Assembly: GCA_963757265.1 (NCBI GenBank) | Contig: CAVWRA010000003.1 | Location: 62,001-126,000, forward strand | Length of the DNA stretch: 64,000 bases | Direction of reading: 5' to 3' | From: CAIVVT01 sp963757265 | Lineage (GTDB): Bacteria; Acidobacteriota; Terriglobia; Bryobacterales; Bryobacteraceae | Part shown: positions 56,253 through 64,000 of the stretch, in pieces | How positions within the stretch are numbered: the stretch's first letter is position 1 | How the letters are laid out: each line of letters starts with the position of its first letter | Notes under the pieces: model-generated | Told to the model about the DNA's origin: nothing | Seen by the model: the letters and a program-made list of their open reading frames with translations, nothing else | The model's database searches: none | Position numbers and translations under genes: made by a program

Positions 56253-56876
56253 GAAGGAGTGTACCCAAGTCAGCTTCGATTTAGAAGCCCATTTTGCGCC
56301 AGATGGAGCGGGCTTGACGGCGGCACGATCACTTCCGACGCCGGCACGCTGCTGCTGCAGCAAGTCGCCCGGCCATCGACCTTGTAACCGGTAATGACAG
56401 AGAGGGTATTCAGTGGACGGAAGCCCGGTCGGGATTGCCGGCGCCCGGCCGATCGCTGTCGCGGAATCCCCTCACAAGGAGGGAACGCGCAAGACCTCCT
56501 TTCGGGCATGAGATCCGAAGATTCCCCAGGCCGACGGCTCAGTGAACGGCTACCGAGAACACGAAATAACGCGGCCACGCGTGACGAGACGTGGTTCCGC
56601 AGTAGAGCGTATCGCGCATTCCGTTCCAGCAAGGTGCGACTGTGGCTGAACCTGATCGCCTACAATCTGGCAAACCTCTGGCGGCGGCTGGTGCTGCCGG
56701 AGAAGATCGAGAACTGGTCGCTGACCAGCTTGTAGCTGCGGCTGGTGAAGACCGGGGGCAGGCTGGTCAAGCACTCCCGTTACTACTCGCTGATGCTGGC
56801 CGAGAGCCATCTCACACGGCGGTTGTTCGGGAGCATGGTTCGGCGGATCGATGCGCTGGCGGTGGCGACCGGGTAG
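56253..56876 (+). pseudogene. IS1380-family transposase relic with internal deletion
   Basis: A start-like TTG gives KECTQVSFDLEAHFAPDGAG, then a frame change leads to LDGGTITSDAGTLLLQQVAR, the IS1380 N-terminal signature. The middle of the transposase is missing. From about 56610 the C-terminal part reads FRSSKVRLWLNLIAYNLANL then WRRLVLPEKIENWSLTSL, a TAG where the sister relic has Gln, LRLVKTGGRLVKHSRYYSLM then LAESHLTRRLFGSMVRRIDA and a stop at 56874-56876. It is the best preserved of the IS1380 remains in the window. Confidence 0.75.
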
Positions 56877-56934
56877 CAGGAGGGCGGTGACCCCAGCGAA
56901 ATCAGGCGACCAGGACGTGTTTATGGGAATCACT

Positions 56935-57050
56935 GAGAAGATGTTGTTTCCTGGTTTTCAATTATTGTGGCGGGTGGAATTTGGCGCTTGGCAGAGCCAA
57001 AAAAGGCTCCCGGAGAAAGAACTGCGGTTCGGAGGATCAAGACTCGGGGG
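56935..57050 (+). repeat. IS1380-end/promoter module, copy 2
   Basis: CTGGTTTTCAATTATTGTGG, ATTTGGCGCTTGGCAGAGCC, TCCCGGAGAAAGAACT and GGAGGATCAA match the minus strand of 33835-33990. It ends where leader copy e begins. Confidence 0.55.
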
Positions 57051-57090
57051 TTGTGATACGCTGAGCCCGATCCAGGAGCCAAAATCCTCG
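57045..57090 (+). promoter_or_regulatory. Recurrent promoter/leader element, divergent copy e
   Basis: GGGGGTTGTGATACGCTGAG contains the box TACGCT. The following CCAGGAGCCAAAATCCTCG keeps the position of the CCGGGAGTCCAAAA block and forms a short AGGA/TCCT hairpin. It precedes the nitrilase-family gene. Confidence 0.4.
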
Positions 57091-57180
57091 ATAGAATCGA
57101 TCGGGGACATTCACTGCGCCGGGCGCCTTTGCTGCGCGGGCGTAATCTGAGGGACGCATTCACTTTGGAGGGGAAACAAA

Positions 57181-58269
57181 ATGGAACAGAATGAGATGAC
57201 TCGGCGCGGCTTTCTGGCTCAGGCAGCTGCCGTTGGCGCGACAACGCCTCTTGCCGGCGAGAAGTTATCGGCCGGCGTTGGTCATTCTGAATCTTCATCG
57301 CCCCGATGCGATGAGAGCGATACGCTCAAGATTGCGCTTCTGCAAATGAATTCAGCCATCGTCAATTGGGAGGCCACGCCAACCTGGAAGATGATATGGA
57401 TGGATGCGGCCGCGGTGAAGGAGCGCCAGGGGAAGAATCTTCAAAAGGCCGATGATTTCTGCCGCAAAGCAGCGGCGCTTGGCGCGGACATCGCGCTTTT
57501 TCCCGAGATGTGGAACATCGGCTATTCCGCCTTCGACGATAAGCAGCCGAACGCCAAGGAAGACTGGCTGGCATTGGCGGTGGACAACGACAGCGACTAT
57601 GTGCGTCACTTCAGCTCGCTGGCCCGGGAATTAAACATGGCGATCGCGGTGACCTATCTGCAGAAGTGGAATCCCGCCCCGCGGAACACCGTTTCCATCA
57701 TCGCCCGCTCGGGAGAGATTGTTCTGACCTACGCGAAGGTTCACACCTGCGAGTTTCTGGCAACCGAGGCTTCCCTGACTCCGGGAGATGAGTTTCCAGT
57801 TTGCGTGCTGGACACCAAAGCCGGCCCGGTGAAGGTCGGATGCATGATCTGCTACGATCGCGAGTTTCCTGAGCCCGCGCGCATCCTCATGTTGAACGGA
57901 GCTGAGTTAGTCCTGGTTCCAAACGCTTGCGGAATAGACCAGATGAGGATCGATCAGCTTAAGACCCGCGCATTTGAAAATGCGGTTGCCATGGCAATGA
58001 CGAATTATGGCAGCCTTCCATTTGACGGAAACTCAGTAGCCTTCGACGCCACCGGCAAGAGCCTGGTTCAACCCGTCAGCAACGGTGAAGAGCGTGTTCT
58101 GGTCGCTCGATTGAGTCTGGGTGAGATGAGGGAACATCGGAAGACCACCTTTTGGGGGAATGCCTTTCGCCGCCCGCGCAAATATAAGCAACTCGTCTCC
58201 GACGAGGTTGACCCGGTCTTCGCGAGAAAGGATTTCTTCAAGCGGCCATTCGATCGGCAAAGCCGATAA
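57181..58269 (+). CDS. Carbon-nitrogen hydrolase (nitrilase superfamily) with Tat-like leader
   Basis: 362 aa. A twin-arginine leader (EMTRRGFLAQAAAVGATTPL) precedes the nitrilase fold. The catalytic triad is E109 in ALFPEMWN, K186 in TYAKVHTCEF and C224 in GCMICYDREFPE, which fits the aliphatic amidase/N-carbamoylase branch rather than true nitrilases. Export of such an enzyme is uncommon. GGAGGGGAAACAAA precedes the ATG. It is a single gene with leader copy e upstream and a relic transposase before that. Substrate unknown; an amide or carbamoyl compound. Confidence 0.85.
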   Translation: MEQNEMTRRGFLAQAAAVGATTPLAGEKLSAGVGHSESSSPRCDESDTLKIALLQMNSAIVNWEATPTWKMIWMDAAAVKERQGKNLQKADDFCRKAAALGADIALFPEMWNIGYSAFDDKQPNAKEDWLALAVDNDSDYVRHFSSLARELNMAIAVTYLQKWNPAPRNTVSIIARSGEIVLTYAKVHTCEFLATEASLTPGDEFPVCVLDTKAGPVKVGCMICYDREFPEPARILMLNGAELVLVPNACGIDQMRIDQLKTRAFENAVAMAMTNYGSLPFDGNSVAFDATGKSLVQPVSNGEERVLVARLSLGEMREHRKTTFWGNAFRRPRKYKQLVSDEVDPVFARKDFFKRPFDRQSR

Positions 58270-58754
58270 GAGTCTGTCCGGCCAACGAATGCCGGCCTCC
58301 AACCGCACTTCCCAGTGAAGGGACAGGAGGGAATGGAACGCACCCCAAGGGCGGCAATGCGAGACGGATTGACAGGGGGGTGCCTGCTTTTGTAGGGTTG
58401 CTCTTTCATTGAAACGCAGCTTCCCTGAGTATGACTCCTAAAAGGTCTTACGCCCCTCCAGAAGGGAGGGGTCGAGACCGAATAGAGCAAACAGACATAC
58501 CCGATTAAGTTAGGTACTCCCAAAAAAGAAGATGTGAACGGAAGAAAACTGGCGCGGGGCGCGAATTTCCGATGAGTTGGAAACGGTCTACTCGAAGCGG
58601 TACCCAAATGATGAGTCCCATGTGTAGAGCTGTCGAGCTCACTCAATCATCGGGACAACAATCGGGACAACAATTTGCTGATCATTCGTAGAAGAGGGAA
58701 GCCGGGGCAGCCTGAGAGTCTGTCGGAATGAACGGTTCCGCGGAGAGCGTACTA
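58270..58754. other. Intergenic region before the IS5 element
   Basis: No gene seen. CCCCTCC-AGAAG-GGAGGGG at about 58459-58477 is a strong hairpin but has no T-run after it. A tandem ATCGGGACAACA occupies 58649-58660 and 58661-58672. Confidence 0.4.
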
Positions 58755-58764
58755 GATTCTGTCG

Positions 58765-59250
58765 TCACGAGATGCTCGCCCAGATTGCGATACACCGGAT
58801 ATAGACGGCAGCGAGGAAGGAAGCACTGTTTTTGGCGTACCGCGTAGCAATTCCACGCCATCGTTTCAGGTGCAGGAAGGCATTCTCCACCAGATGCCTC
58901 AGCTTGTACAGGTCCCGATCATAGGTGTGTTGTAGCTTGCGGCGGCCTTGGGGCGGTATGACGGGCTCCATGCCCTGCCGGCGTGCCTGGGCCAGGATGG
59001 CGTCCGTGTCGTAACCCCGGTCAGCCAACAGGTTCTGGGCTGTAAGTCCTTCAATTAGAAGACTAGCTTGCGTACAATCCGCAGTGGGACCTGGCGTAAT
59101 AACAACTCGGACCGGCAGACCATGCGCATCCACGGCCAAGTGTAGCTTTGTGTTGAGCCCCCTTTTGTGCGGCCCATTTCCTGGTTGCCGCCCCGCGCTC
59201 CGGTGCCATGCGGGTGGACCTTGATGTGGCTGGCGTCGATCATCAGCCAC
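58765..59250 (-). CDS. IS5-family transposase, OrfB
   Basis: 161 codons open; only the part after the slippage site (about 130 residues) is expressed by fusion. It has KLHLAVDAHGLPVRVVITPG, the second Asp in LLADRGYDTDAIL, and the Glu of the DDE triad in KLRHLVENAFLHLKRWRGIA. Probably no independent start. Confidence 0.85.
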   Translation of the reverse strand: MADDRRQPHQGPPAWHRSAGRQPGNGPHKRGLNTKLHLAVDAHGLPVRVVITPGPTADCTQASLLIEGLTAQNLLADRGYDTDAILAQARRQGMEPVIPPQGRRKLQHTYDRDLYKLRHLVENAFLHLKRWRGIATRYAKNSASFLAAVYIRCIAIWASIS

Positions 59251-59528
59251 TCAAAATCCGGCTGATCGATCAAGCGCTCCAGCAGAGCTTCCCACGTGCC
59301 CTTGTCGCGCCAGCGGCAGAAGCGGCGATGGGTGTTCTTCCAGTCCCCGTAGTCGGGCGGCAAATCGCGCCACGGGGCCCCCGTGCGGAGGATCCAGAAA
59401 ACGGCATTGATGAAGCGGCGGTTGTCTCGCCCGATACCGCCCCAAGTGCCTTTTCTGCCAGGGAGATGTGGCTCCAGAATGGACCACACGCGATCCGTAA
59501 TGTCATGCCGCCGATGGGCCAACTTCAT
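59055..59528 (-). CDS. IS5-family transposase, OrfA
   Basis: 157 aa by itself. The N-terminal DUF4096-type domain is recognised by HDITDRVWSILEPHLPGRKG and NRRFINAVFWILRTGAPWRD, LPPDYGDWKNTHRRFCRW; the first catalytic Asp is in WLMIDASHIKVH. Slippage into OrfB in the overlap would give the full DDE enzyme. Present once in this window. Confidence 0.88.
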   Translation of the reverse strand: MKLAHRRHDITDRVWSILEPHLPGRKGTWGGIGRDNRRFINAVFWILRTGAPWRDLPPDYGDWKNTHRRFCRWRDKGTWEALLERLIDQPDFEWLMIDASHIKVHPHGTGARGGNQEMGRTKGGSTQSYTWPWMRMVCRSELLLRQVPLRIVRKLVF

Positions 59529-59728
59529 GCCCCATCATGACACGAAATTAGAACAATCCATGTGCTATTTGTTTGAAATCTTCATCTCGTGACGACAGAA
59601 TCTAGGCGGTGTCGTGCGCCGTCGGCAGGAGGTTCGGTGCGGTTTGTCACGGGTGGTTGTGGACGGTCTGGAAGCCCGGCGAGCGATGACGGCGCCGCTG
59701 AGATGATTTAAGACTGAATTGTCACTCC

Positions 59729-61162
59729 TCAGGACAGTGTCCAGGGTTTGCGCATGGGCTGCGACATCATCTTCACCGCCGCTTCGTCACCAACTACAGT
59801 GTCTCTTGCAGGATCCCAACGGATCGTGCGCCCGGTGCGGATGCAAAGATCGGAAAGCTGGCTGATCAGGTCCGACTTCACCGCGCTCCCCATCGGGTCT
59901 ACCGCATCCTGGCCCGATTTGATGCTCTCGATCCAGTCCTGATGATGGGCCGCAACGCCTTCCTGACCGTTCGGAAGGTGCGCAGAGAGCGCCCCCTTGT
60001 GCAGGTGGATCTCATTGGGCCCGATCTCGGACGTGATCAGCGAAGCGGGATGCGTCGCGACCTTCTCATAGGCGATGGCGACCCATCCTTCGGTTCCGAT
60101 GAAGATCGCGGCGTTGTGGACGAAGGGGACGCCCGTCCGGCCGAGGTCCGGATGCGGGGCATCGGCCTTTGTCTTGTAGGTCTCGTTGTCCGAGAAGTGC
60201 ATGACCAGGCCGTTGGCATAAGTGCAACGCAGGTCCCATTGATACGAGCAGTTGAACAGACCTGCGGTGGGAACCTTGCCGGTCCCCTCGTAAGTAATCG
60301 GAATCGTCAGGCCGCAGTTGTCGGCCCACCATTGGACCTGATCCAGGGGATGTGCCGCCCAGCCTGCAATGAACCCGATCGAGTAATCGCGGATGTGAAA
60401 AATGCCATTGCGCTGTCCATCCGTAAGACAGCGATCGTGACAAAACGGCGCCTCCGAGGCCGGGCCAAGCCATAAATCGTAGTCGAACCCTTTCGGAACC
60501 GGGAGCACCGGCGTCGCCGATCCTCCGGTTTCCGAACCGGGCGAGACGACAAAAATCTTCTGCACCTTGCCGATGCGGCCGTTCAGCACAAGTTCAATGG
60601 CGTGGCGCGCTTCCGGGGTGGAGCGTCGCTCGGCCCCGTATTGGAAAATGCGACGGTACTTCCGCCCGGCTTGCAGCGCGGCAAGGTCGTGCTCGATGTT
60701 GACGCCCAGCGGTTTCTCGGTGTGGCAATGCTTGCCGGCCTTCATAGCGGCGACGGTAATGGGGACGTGCCAATGGTCCTGAGTGGCGATGTACACCGCG
60801 TCGATATCCCTGCGGCTGAGCACCTCGCGGAAATCGTCGTAGGCGCGGATACCGCCTTTGTAACCCGGCTTGCGTTCGGCGTACAGCTTCTCGAAAAGTT
60901 CCTTGGCCTGCGTCCGGCGGCTTTCCTGGGGGTCGCAGACGGCTACGATCTCGCAATTGTCGAACGGGATGTACGACCTGCTTTCGTAGACTCCCCTGCC
61001 ACCGCAGCCGATAAGCCCCACGCTGATGCGCTCGCTTGGAGCCGTTCCGCCACGACCCAAGGCCGTGGCCGGAACGATGACCGGGCCGATCAGCGATCCG
61101 GCGCTGGCGCCCAGCGTCAGGTCGATGAAATGACGGCGTGTGAACGGTCCAACTTCGCTCAT
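59729..61162 (-). CDS. Tat-exported Gfo/Idh/MocA-family oxidoreductase
   Basis: 477 aa. Tat-like signal (FTRRHFIDLTLGASAGSLIG), Rossmann fold (ISVGLIGCGGRGVYESRSYI), EKPLGVNIEHD with the catalytic lysine and a C-terminal domain with WWADNCGLTIPITYEGTGKV. It is close in type to the genes at 17597 and 47855 but not a recent copy of either. The upstream minus-strand region carries a TATACT box and a TCCAAAA block at the spacing of the leader element. It is convergent to the IS5 element, with 126 bp between. Confidence 0.88.
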   Translation of the reverse strand: MSEVGPFTRRHFIDLTLGASAGSLIGPVIVPATALGRGGTAPSERISVGLIGCGGRGVYESRSYIPFDNCEIVAVCDPQESRRTQAKELFEKLYAERKPGYKGGIRAYDDFREVLSRRDIDAVYIATQDHWHVPITVAAMKAGKHCHTEKPLGVNIEHDLAALQAGRKYRRIFQYGAERRSTPEARHAIELVLNGRIGKVQKIFVVSPGSETGGSATPVLPVPKGFDYDLWLGPASEAPFCHDRCLTDGQRNGIFHIRDYSIGFIAGWAAHPLDQVQWWADNCGLTIPITYEGTGKVPTAGLFNCSYQWDLRCTYANGLVMHFSDNETYKTKADAPHPDLGRTGVPFVHNAAIFIGTEGWVAIAYEKVATHPASLITSEIGPNEIHLHKGALSAHLPNGQEGVAAHHQDWIESIKSGQDAVDPMGSAVKSDLISQLSDLCIRTGRTIRWDPARDTVVGDEAAVKMMSQPMRKPWTLS

Positions 61163-61189
61163 GCTTATTCTCCGCCCTTCATTTCTTAC

Positions 61190-61245
61190 CCAGAATTTTG
61201 GATTTTCAGGTCCAATTAAGTATAAATCGATTCGCCATCCTTTGA
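61190..61245 (-). promoter_or_regulatory. Promoter with leader-element spacing, copy g
   Basis: Read on the minus strand: GGATGGCGAATCGATTTATA, with the box TATACT, then 16 bases, then TCCAAAATTC. Copy c has GGATGGCG, TATCCT, 16 bases, TCCAAAAC. The first block and spacing are the same, but the CTGAACAG and CCGGGAG parts are not kept. Confidence 0.4.
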
Positions 61246-61246
61246 T

Positions 61247-61590
61247 GCCGCATTCACGGCCAGCGCGGCTCTTGATCCGTCCACCCCTCGCTTTCTACGA
61301 ATTGCCGGCGATCAACTCAGCGCCCGGGAACTGACGGCGGTCGCAAGTGAGGTGACCGGAAAGAAGTTCCGCCTGTTCCGCGCCGGAGGTTTGGGAATGC
61401 TCGGCGCGCTGATCAAGGTCGCGCGCACGGTCGCTCCCGGAGAGAAGGAACTTTACCCGGCATGGTAGGGCATGCAGTACATGCGCAACGTGATCGACGG
61501 CCGGGCAAAGCTAGAGCCGCTTGACAATGATCGCTATCCCGATATTCGTTGGACGACTGCGCGGAATGTGCTCTCCGCACATGAAGTTAA
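61247..61590 (+). pseudogene. Duplicated 3' half of the NmrA-like gene
   Basis: Encodes FRLFRAGGLGMLGALIKVAR and the rest of the C-terminus of the protein at 34756 with very few changes. It has no start, and a CAG of the parent is TAG here (GCATGGTAG), so it is not functional. Confidence 0.85.
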
Positions 61591-61720
61591 CTAGCCTGCG
61601 CGCCGCACGAGCTCGCTGGCGCCTGCCGTACCGATATTGCTGCATATCGCCGTTGGCGCTGCCCCAGAGGATAGAGGACTCGTCGTCGGCGCGTTTCCAA
61701 CGGCGGTTGGCAAAGCCGGG
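61247..61720. repeat. Long duplication of about 475 bp, copy B
   Basis: Counterpart of 35311-35790. The last part again shows IS1380-like tail codons (RFQRRLAKPGGRLVKHG). Both copies are followed, 80-110 bp on, by a leader element and a gene start. Confidence 0.85.
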
Positions 61721-61810
61721 CGGGCGGTTGGTGAAGCATGGCGGAAAGCACCGCCTCGCCGATTCGAAGACGGCCACGCGGGAGCGAATGCGGCCCGCGG
61801 GATTAGAGAA

Positions 61811-61865
61811 TGGTGGCTGGGTGTATGCTGAACAGGATCCGGGCGCCCCAAATGGAAATCCGAGC
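61811..61865 (+). promoter_or_regulatory. Recurrent promoter/leader element, copy d
   Basis: TGGTGGCTGGGTGTATGCTG has the box TATGCT, followed by AACAGGATCCGGGCGCCCCA and AATGGAAATCCGAG. The hairpin is weaker than in copies a-c. The ATG of the downstream gene is the ATGG of this block, so translation would begin inside the element. Confidence 0.5.
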
Positions 61866-62988
61866 TGAGGTTGCTCCCAAGCCGCTCCCATCGGCGGCCG
61901 CTGCAGGAACTGGGCGGCTCGACTCTCTCGATGCCCTGCGCGGCTTCGACATGTTCTGGATTATCGGCGGCGGCGCGATGGTCGAAGGGCTGGCGAAGGC
62001 GGTTGATATACCCGCCCTGAACGCGCTCGTTCCCCAATTCGAGCACGTGCGCTGGGAGGGATTGCACTTCTGGGATGTCATCTGGCCGCTGTTCATGTTT
62101 ATCGTCGGGGTCTCGATCGCGTTCTCGACGACACGGCGGAAGGCGGCCGGTGCCAGCCGCCGGACGCTCTATCTGCACGCCGCGCGGCGCGCCGCCATCC
62201 TGTTCGTGCTCGGTATGATGGCGCAGGGACACCTGCTGGCTTGGGACCTCTCGAAACTCTGGCCGTGCTATAGCGTCCTGCACGGGATCGCCGCCGGGTA
62301 CCTGATCGCGGTGGCGGTCACGCTTGAGTTCCGCCCCAGAACGCAAGTTCTTATCACGACCTCGTTCCTGCTGTTGTATTGGGCGCTGCTGATGCTGGTG
62401 CCGGTGCCCGGCGTCGGCGCGGGCGTCCTCACGCCCACCGGCAACATGGCGACGTGGGTCAACCAGCTCGTTCTGGGGCGTTTTCACCATGGCGAGAACA
62501 CGTGGTTCGTCAGTTACCTCGGGTTCGCCTCCTCGGTTCTGCTTGGCGTTATGGCGGGACACGTACTGCTCTCGGCCAGGACGGCTGCGGCGAAGCTACG
62601 TCTGCTGGCCGCTGCCGGTGCGGGCTGCCTTGCCGCCGGGCTCGGTTGGAGCCTGGCGCTCCCTATCATCAAGCTGTTGTGGACCAGCTCCTTTGTGCTC
62701 GTATCCGGGGGCTTCAGCTTTCTCTCACTAGCGCTGTTCTATTGGATCGTCGATGTCCGGGGTTGGCGCCGATGGGCGTTTCCATTCCGCGTGATCGGGA
62801 TGAACGCGCTCGTGGCATACATGGCGATGATGCTGGTCGACCTCCACGGCATCGGTAGGGTTTTCATCGGAAGCCTGTTGTCGCGAGTGGGAAGATGGGA
62901 CAGCCTGCTCTCGGAGGCCGCGGCGTTCCTCGTCCTCTGGCTGTTCCTCTACTGGATGTACCGCACGCGCTCGTTCGTGAAGATCTGA
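61852..62988 (+). CDS. DUF5009/heparan-glucosaminide N-acetyltransferase-like membrane protein
   Basis: 378 aa from the ATG at 61852. About ten membrane helices. N-terminal family signature SLDALRGFDMFWIIGGGAMV, then FWDVIWPLFMFIVGVSIAFS and the loop GHLLAWDLSKLWPCYSVLHG. This family (YeiB/DUF5009, related to HGSNAT) is thought to move acyl groups onto sugars across the membrane. It is common in Acidobacteria and Bacteroidetes glycan loci. An earlier GTG/ATG (61810, 61825) would add residues that overlap the leader element, so the internal ATG is preferred. Confidence 0.85.
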   Translation: MEIRAEVAPKPLPSAAAAGTGRLDSLDALRGFDMFWIIGGGAMVEGLAKAVDIPALNALVPQFEHVRWEGLHFWDVIWPLFMFIVGVSIAFSTTRRKAAGASRRTLYLHAARRAAILFVLGMMAQGHLLAWDLSKLWPCYSVLHGIAAGYLIAVAVTLEFRPRTQVLITTSFLLLYWALLMLVPVPGVGAGVLTPTGNMATWVNQLVLGRFHHGENTWFVSYLGFASSVLLGVMAGHVLLSARTAAAKLRLLAAAGAGCLAAGLGWSLALPIIKLLWTSSFVLVSGGFSFLSLALFYWIVDVRGWRRWAFPFRVIGMNALVAYMAMMLVDLHGIGRVFIGSLLSRVGRWDSLLSEAAAFLVLWLFLYWMYRTRSFVKI

Positions 62989-63283
62989 ATGTAAATGAAA
63001 TTATTGCCCGCCTGCTGAACGCGCGGTAATAGTTCCACCTGAAGCACACGTTAAGGACCCCCGATCTGCGCAGCGGCGGACATTCAGAATTATGCAGCCG
63101 GGTCCCCCGGCAATCCTCTTATGGGAAAGTACTTCTAAGACCCCGGCTCGGCAGAGGCCAGCCCGGCAGGCGGCACAGCAACCGCTACTGATATCACCAG
63201 ATATCGCCGCGACCGGGCCACCCCCGCAGATGGCGGCGTGGAGCGCGACGCGTCTAGTTCGTGATTCGATCCGTCCGATCAGT
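62989..63283. other. Intergenic region
   Basis: No gene recognised. On the minus strand the frame that follows the small protein below continues (RKEAKICELIGRI) out of frame, so this may hold the lost end of that gene. Confidence 0.35.
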
Positions 63284-63475
63284 TCACAGATCTTCGCCTC
63301 CTTTCTGTCGGCAGCCGGCGTTGCCGCCTGCTTGGCCTGTGCGGGCTTGGCGGCCTTTTCGCGCGGCCTTCTTCTGGCTGGCGCCTTTCTTCGAGGTGGC
63401 CGTCTCCGGCGCAGCGGTGGCACCCTGTTGGGCAACAGCAGCGTTTTCGGTGGTTGTGTCTCTTGCGTTCCTCAT
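63284..63475 (-). CDS. Small basic disordered protein, probably a truncated DUF3489-type gene
   Basis: 63 aa. MRNARDTTTENAAVAQQGAT then AAPETATSKKGASQKKAARK: the Ala/Lys-rich, Thr-containing N-terminus typical of DUF3489 proteins, whose conserved C-terminal winged-helix part normally follows. Here that part (KEAKICELIGRIE) appears in another frame and then degrades. Either a short-lived remnant or a small basic protein in its own right. Confidence 0.45.
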   Translation of the reverse strand: MRNARDTTTENAAVAQQGATAAPETATSKKGASQKKAARKGRQARTGQAGGNAGCRQKGGEDL

Positions 63476-63631
63476 GCTTGGTGGTTCTTTCTGCGCTCGA
63501 TCGGTGCAAGACGATGGATCATTCTAGTTGCCTGTAAAGGCAAGGCAACCCGCGAGGTCTTGGCGAGGTCTGTTGCGAGCCTTCCATGAGAGCGGCCTGC
63601 GGCCTGCATCCTGTTAAAATTGGGATCACTC

Positions 63632-64000
63632 ATGACCTCAGGAAACGTGACCGCAAATGAAGGGCCTTCCCCGCTGATTGCGCAAGTAACGAAGCTCTGC
63701 TGGATAGCAGGTGTAACATTGTTGCTGATTCATTCGCCGAGCAGAGCGCAATCCGCCTCGATTGAATCGCCCCATGCCGGAATGGCTAGGGGTTCCTCGG
63801 GTGTTGTAGAGTCTGTCGTGCCGGTGGCGGCCGGGGGCAAGGCGCAAGCAGTAATCGTGCTTGGCGATGCTGTTGGGGAGTGCGCCAAATATGCTGCCAC
63901 TGAGCTGCAGAGATACCTGCGTGCACTTTCTGGCGCCGAGATTGGGATCATAACTGCTGGACAAAGTAGCGCGCAATCTCCGCGGCAGGCATGGATTCTG
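63632..64000 (+). CDS. Exported GH67-N/DUF4838-type protein, 5' part only
   Basis: Open from the ATG at 63632 to the window end (123 codons). A membrane-spanning leader (LCWIAGVTLLLIHSPSRAQS) with a likely cleavage site after AQS is followed by a linker and the segment IVLGDAVGECAKYAATELQR YLR, the pattern of the N-terminal beta/alpha module of alpha-glucuronidase-like and DUF4838 proteins (AAxELQxYLxxxSGAEIPI). The catalytic domain is outside the window. It adds to the theme of plant or microbial glycan breakdown. Confidence 0.6.
   Translation, partial: MTSGNVTANEGPSPLIAQVTKLCWIAGVTLLLIHSPSRAQSASIESPHAGMARGSSGVVESVVPVAAGGKAQAVIVLGDAVGECAKYAATELQRYLRALSGAEIGIITAGQSSAQSPRQAWIL

Larger units (their letters stand above)
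58755..59602 (-). mobile_element. Complete IS5-family (IS427-group) insertion sequence
   Basis: 848 bp bounded by perfect inverted repeats: GATTCTGTCGTCACGAGATG at the left end (58755-58774) and its exact complement at 59583-59602. The flanking bases on both sides are TA, the target duplication typical of this group. Two overlapping frames on the minus strand encode the transposase, with A4G5 (AAAAGGGGG on the minus strand near 59160) in the overlap as the probable slippage site. Intact ends and frames suggest a recent and possibly active element. Confidence 0.92.

Noticed and set aside
58459..58477. Strong hairpin as a Rho-independent terminator
   Set aside because: No T-run follows and it is about 190 bp after the nearest stop codon; left as a hairpin only.

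Overview
The window is GC-rich bacterial chromosome. Several traits point to a soil Acidobacteriota, most likely near Solibacter/Bryobacter: three Gfo/Idh/MocA oxidoreductases with twin-arginine or Tat-like leaders, two GH27 alpha-galactosidases with He_PIG-type N-terminal modules, a DUF5009 acyltransferase, a CzcCBA metal pump and many decayed insertion sequences. This placement is inferred from gene content; no rRNA or tRNA gene is visible.

Layout. 1-11.8 kb is tidy, densely packed and C-ending in codon use: an ABC-2 exporter whose permease is fused to a CPBP protease, a DUF72 protein, an iscS-mnmA-lpxL operon, a SAM hydrolase, and an ammonium-transporter operon with tiny membrane proteins and a tail-anchored TPR protein. 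11.8-17.2 kb holds nickel/cobalt genes (a CobW GTPase, cbiM-cbiQ-cbiO-nikR, a TonB-receptor relic) between gene fragments. 17.5-25.4 kb is a glycan-use cluster (oxidoreductase, six-hairpin glycosidase, DUF5054/GH38-like gene, GH27). 26.9-32.4 kb is a probable compatible-solute cluster: a glucosyl-3-phosphoglycerate synthase, a second glycosyltransferase, a MscS-like membrane protein, a mannosyl/glucosyl-3-phosphoglycerate-type phosphatase and a coiled-coil membrane protein. 32.4-40.5 kb is a mosaic of single metabolic genes, IS1380 relics, a truncated HNH endonuclease and the second GH27. 40.6-46.7 kb is a CzcCBA-type efflux operon. 47-64 kb holds further oxidoreductases, a prolyl oligopeptidase, a ribose-type ABC transporter full of indels, a nitrilase-family hydrolase, one complete IS5-family element, a DUF5009 protein and the start of a GH67/DUF4838-type gene.

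The most notable signals are not genes. (1) A recurring promoter/leader element with a conserved TAnnCT box and a downstream hairpin stands before at least seven genes, mostly for sugar-related enzymes, and in four places sits just after IS1380 remains. (2) A 19-bp inverted repeat occurs twice with 17/19 identity, flanking the compatible-solute genes on both sides. (3) Indels are packed into two patches (21.9-23.7 and 53.1-55.9 kb) and are mostly single-base duplications, which looks more like uncorrected read error than natural decay. (4) Long dispersed repeats copy a gene 3' half (35.3 and 61.2 kb) and a 5' region (26.0 and 47.1 kb).
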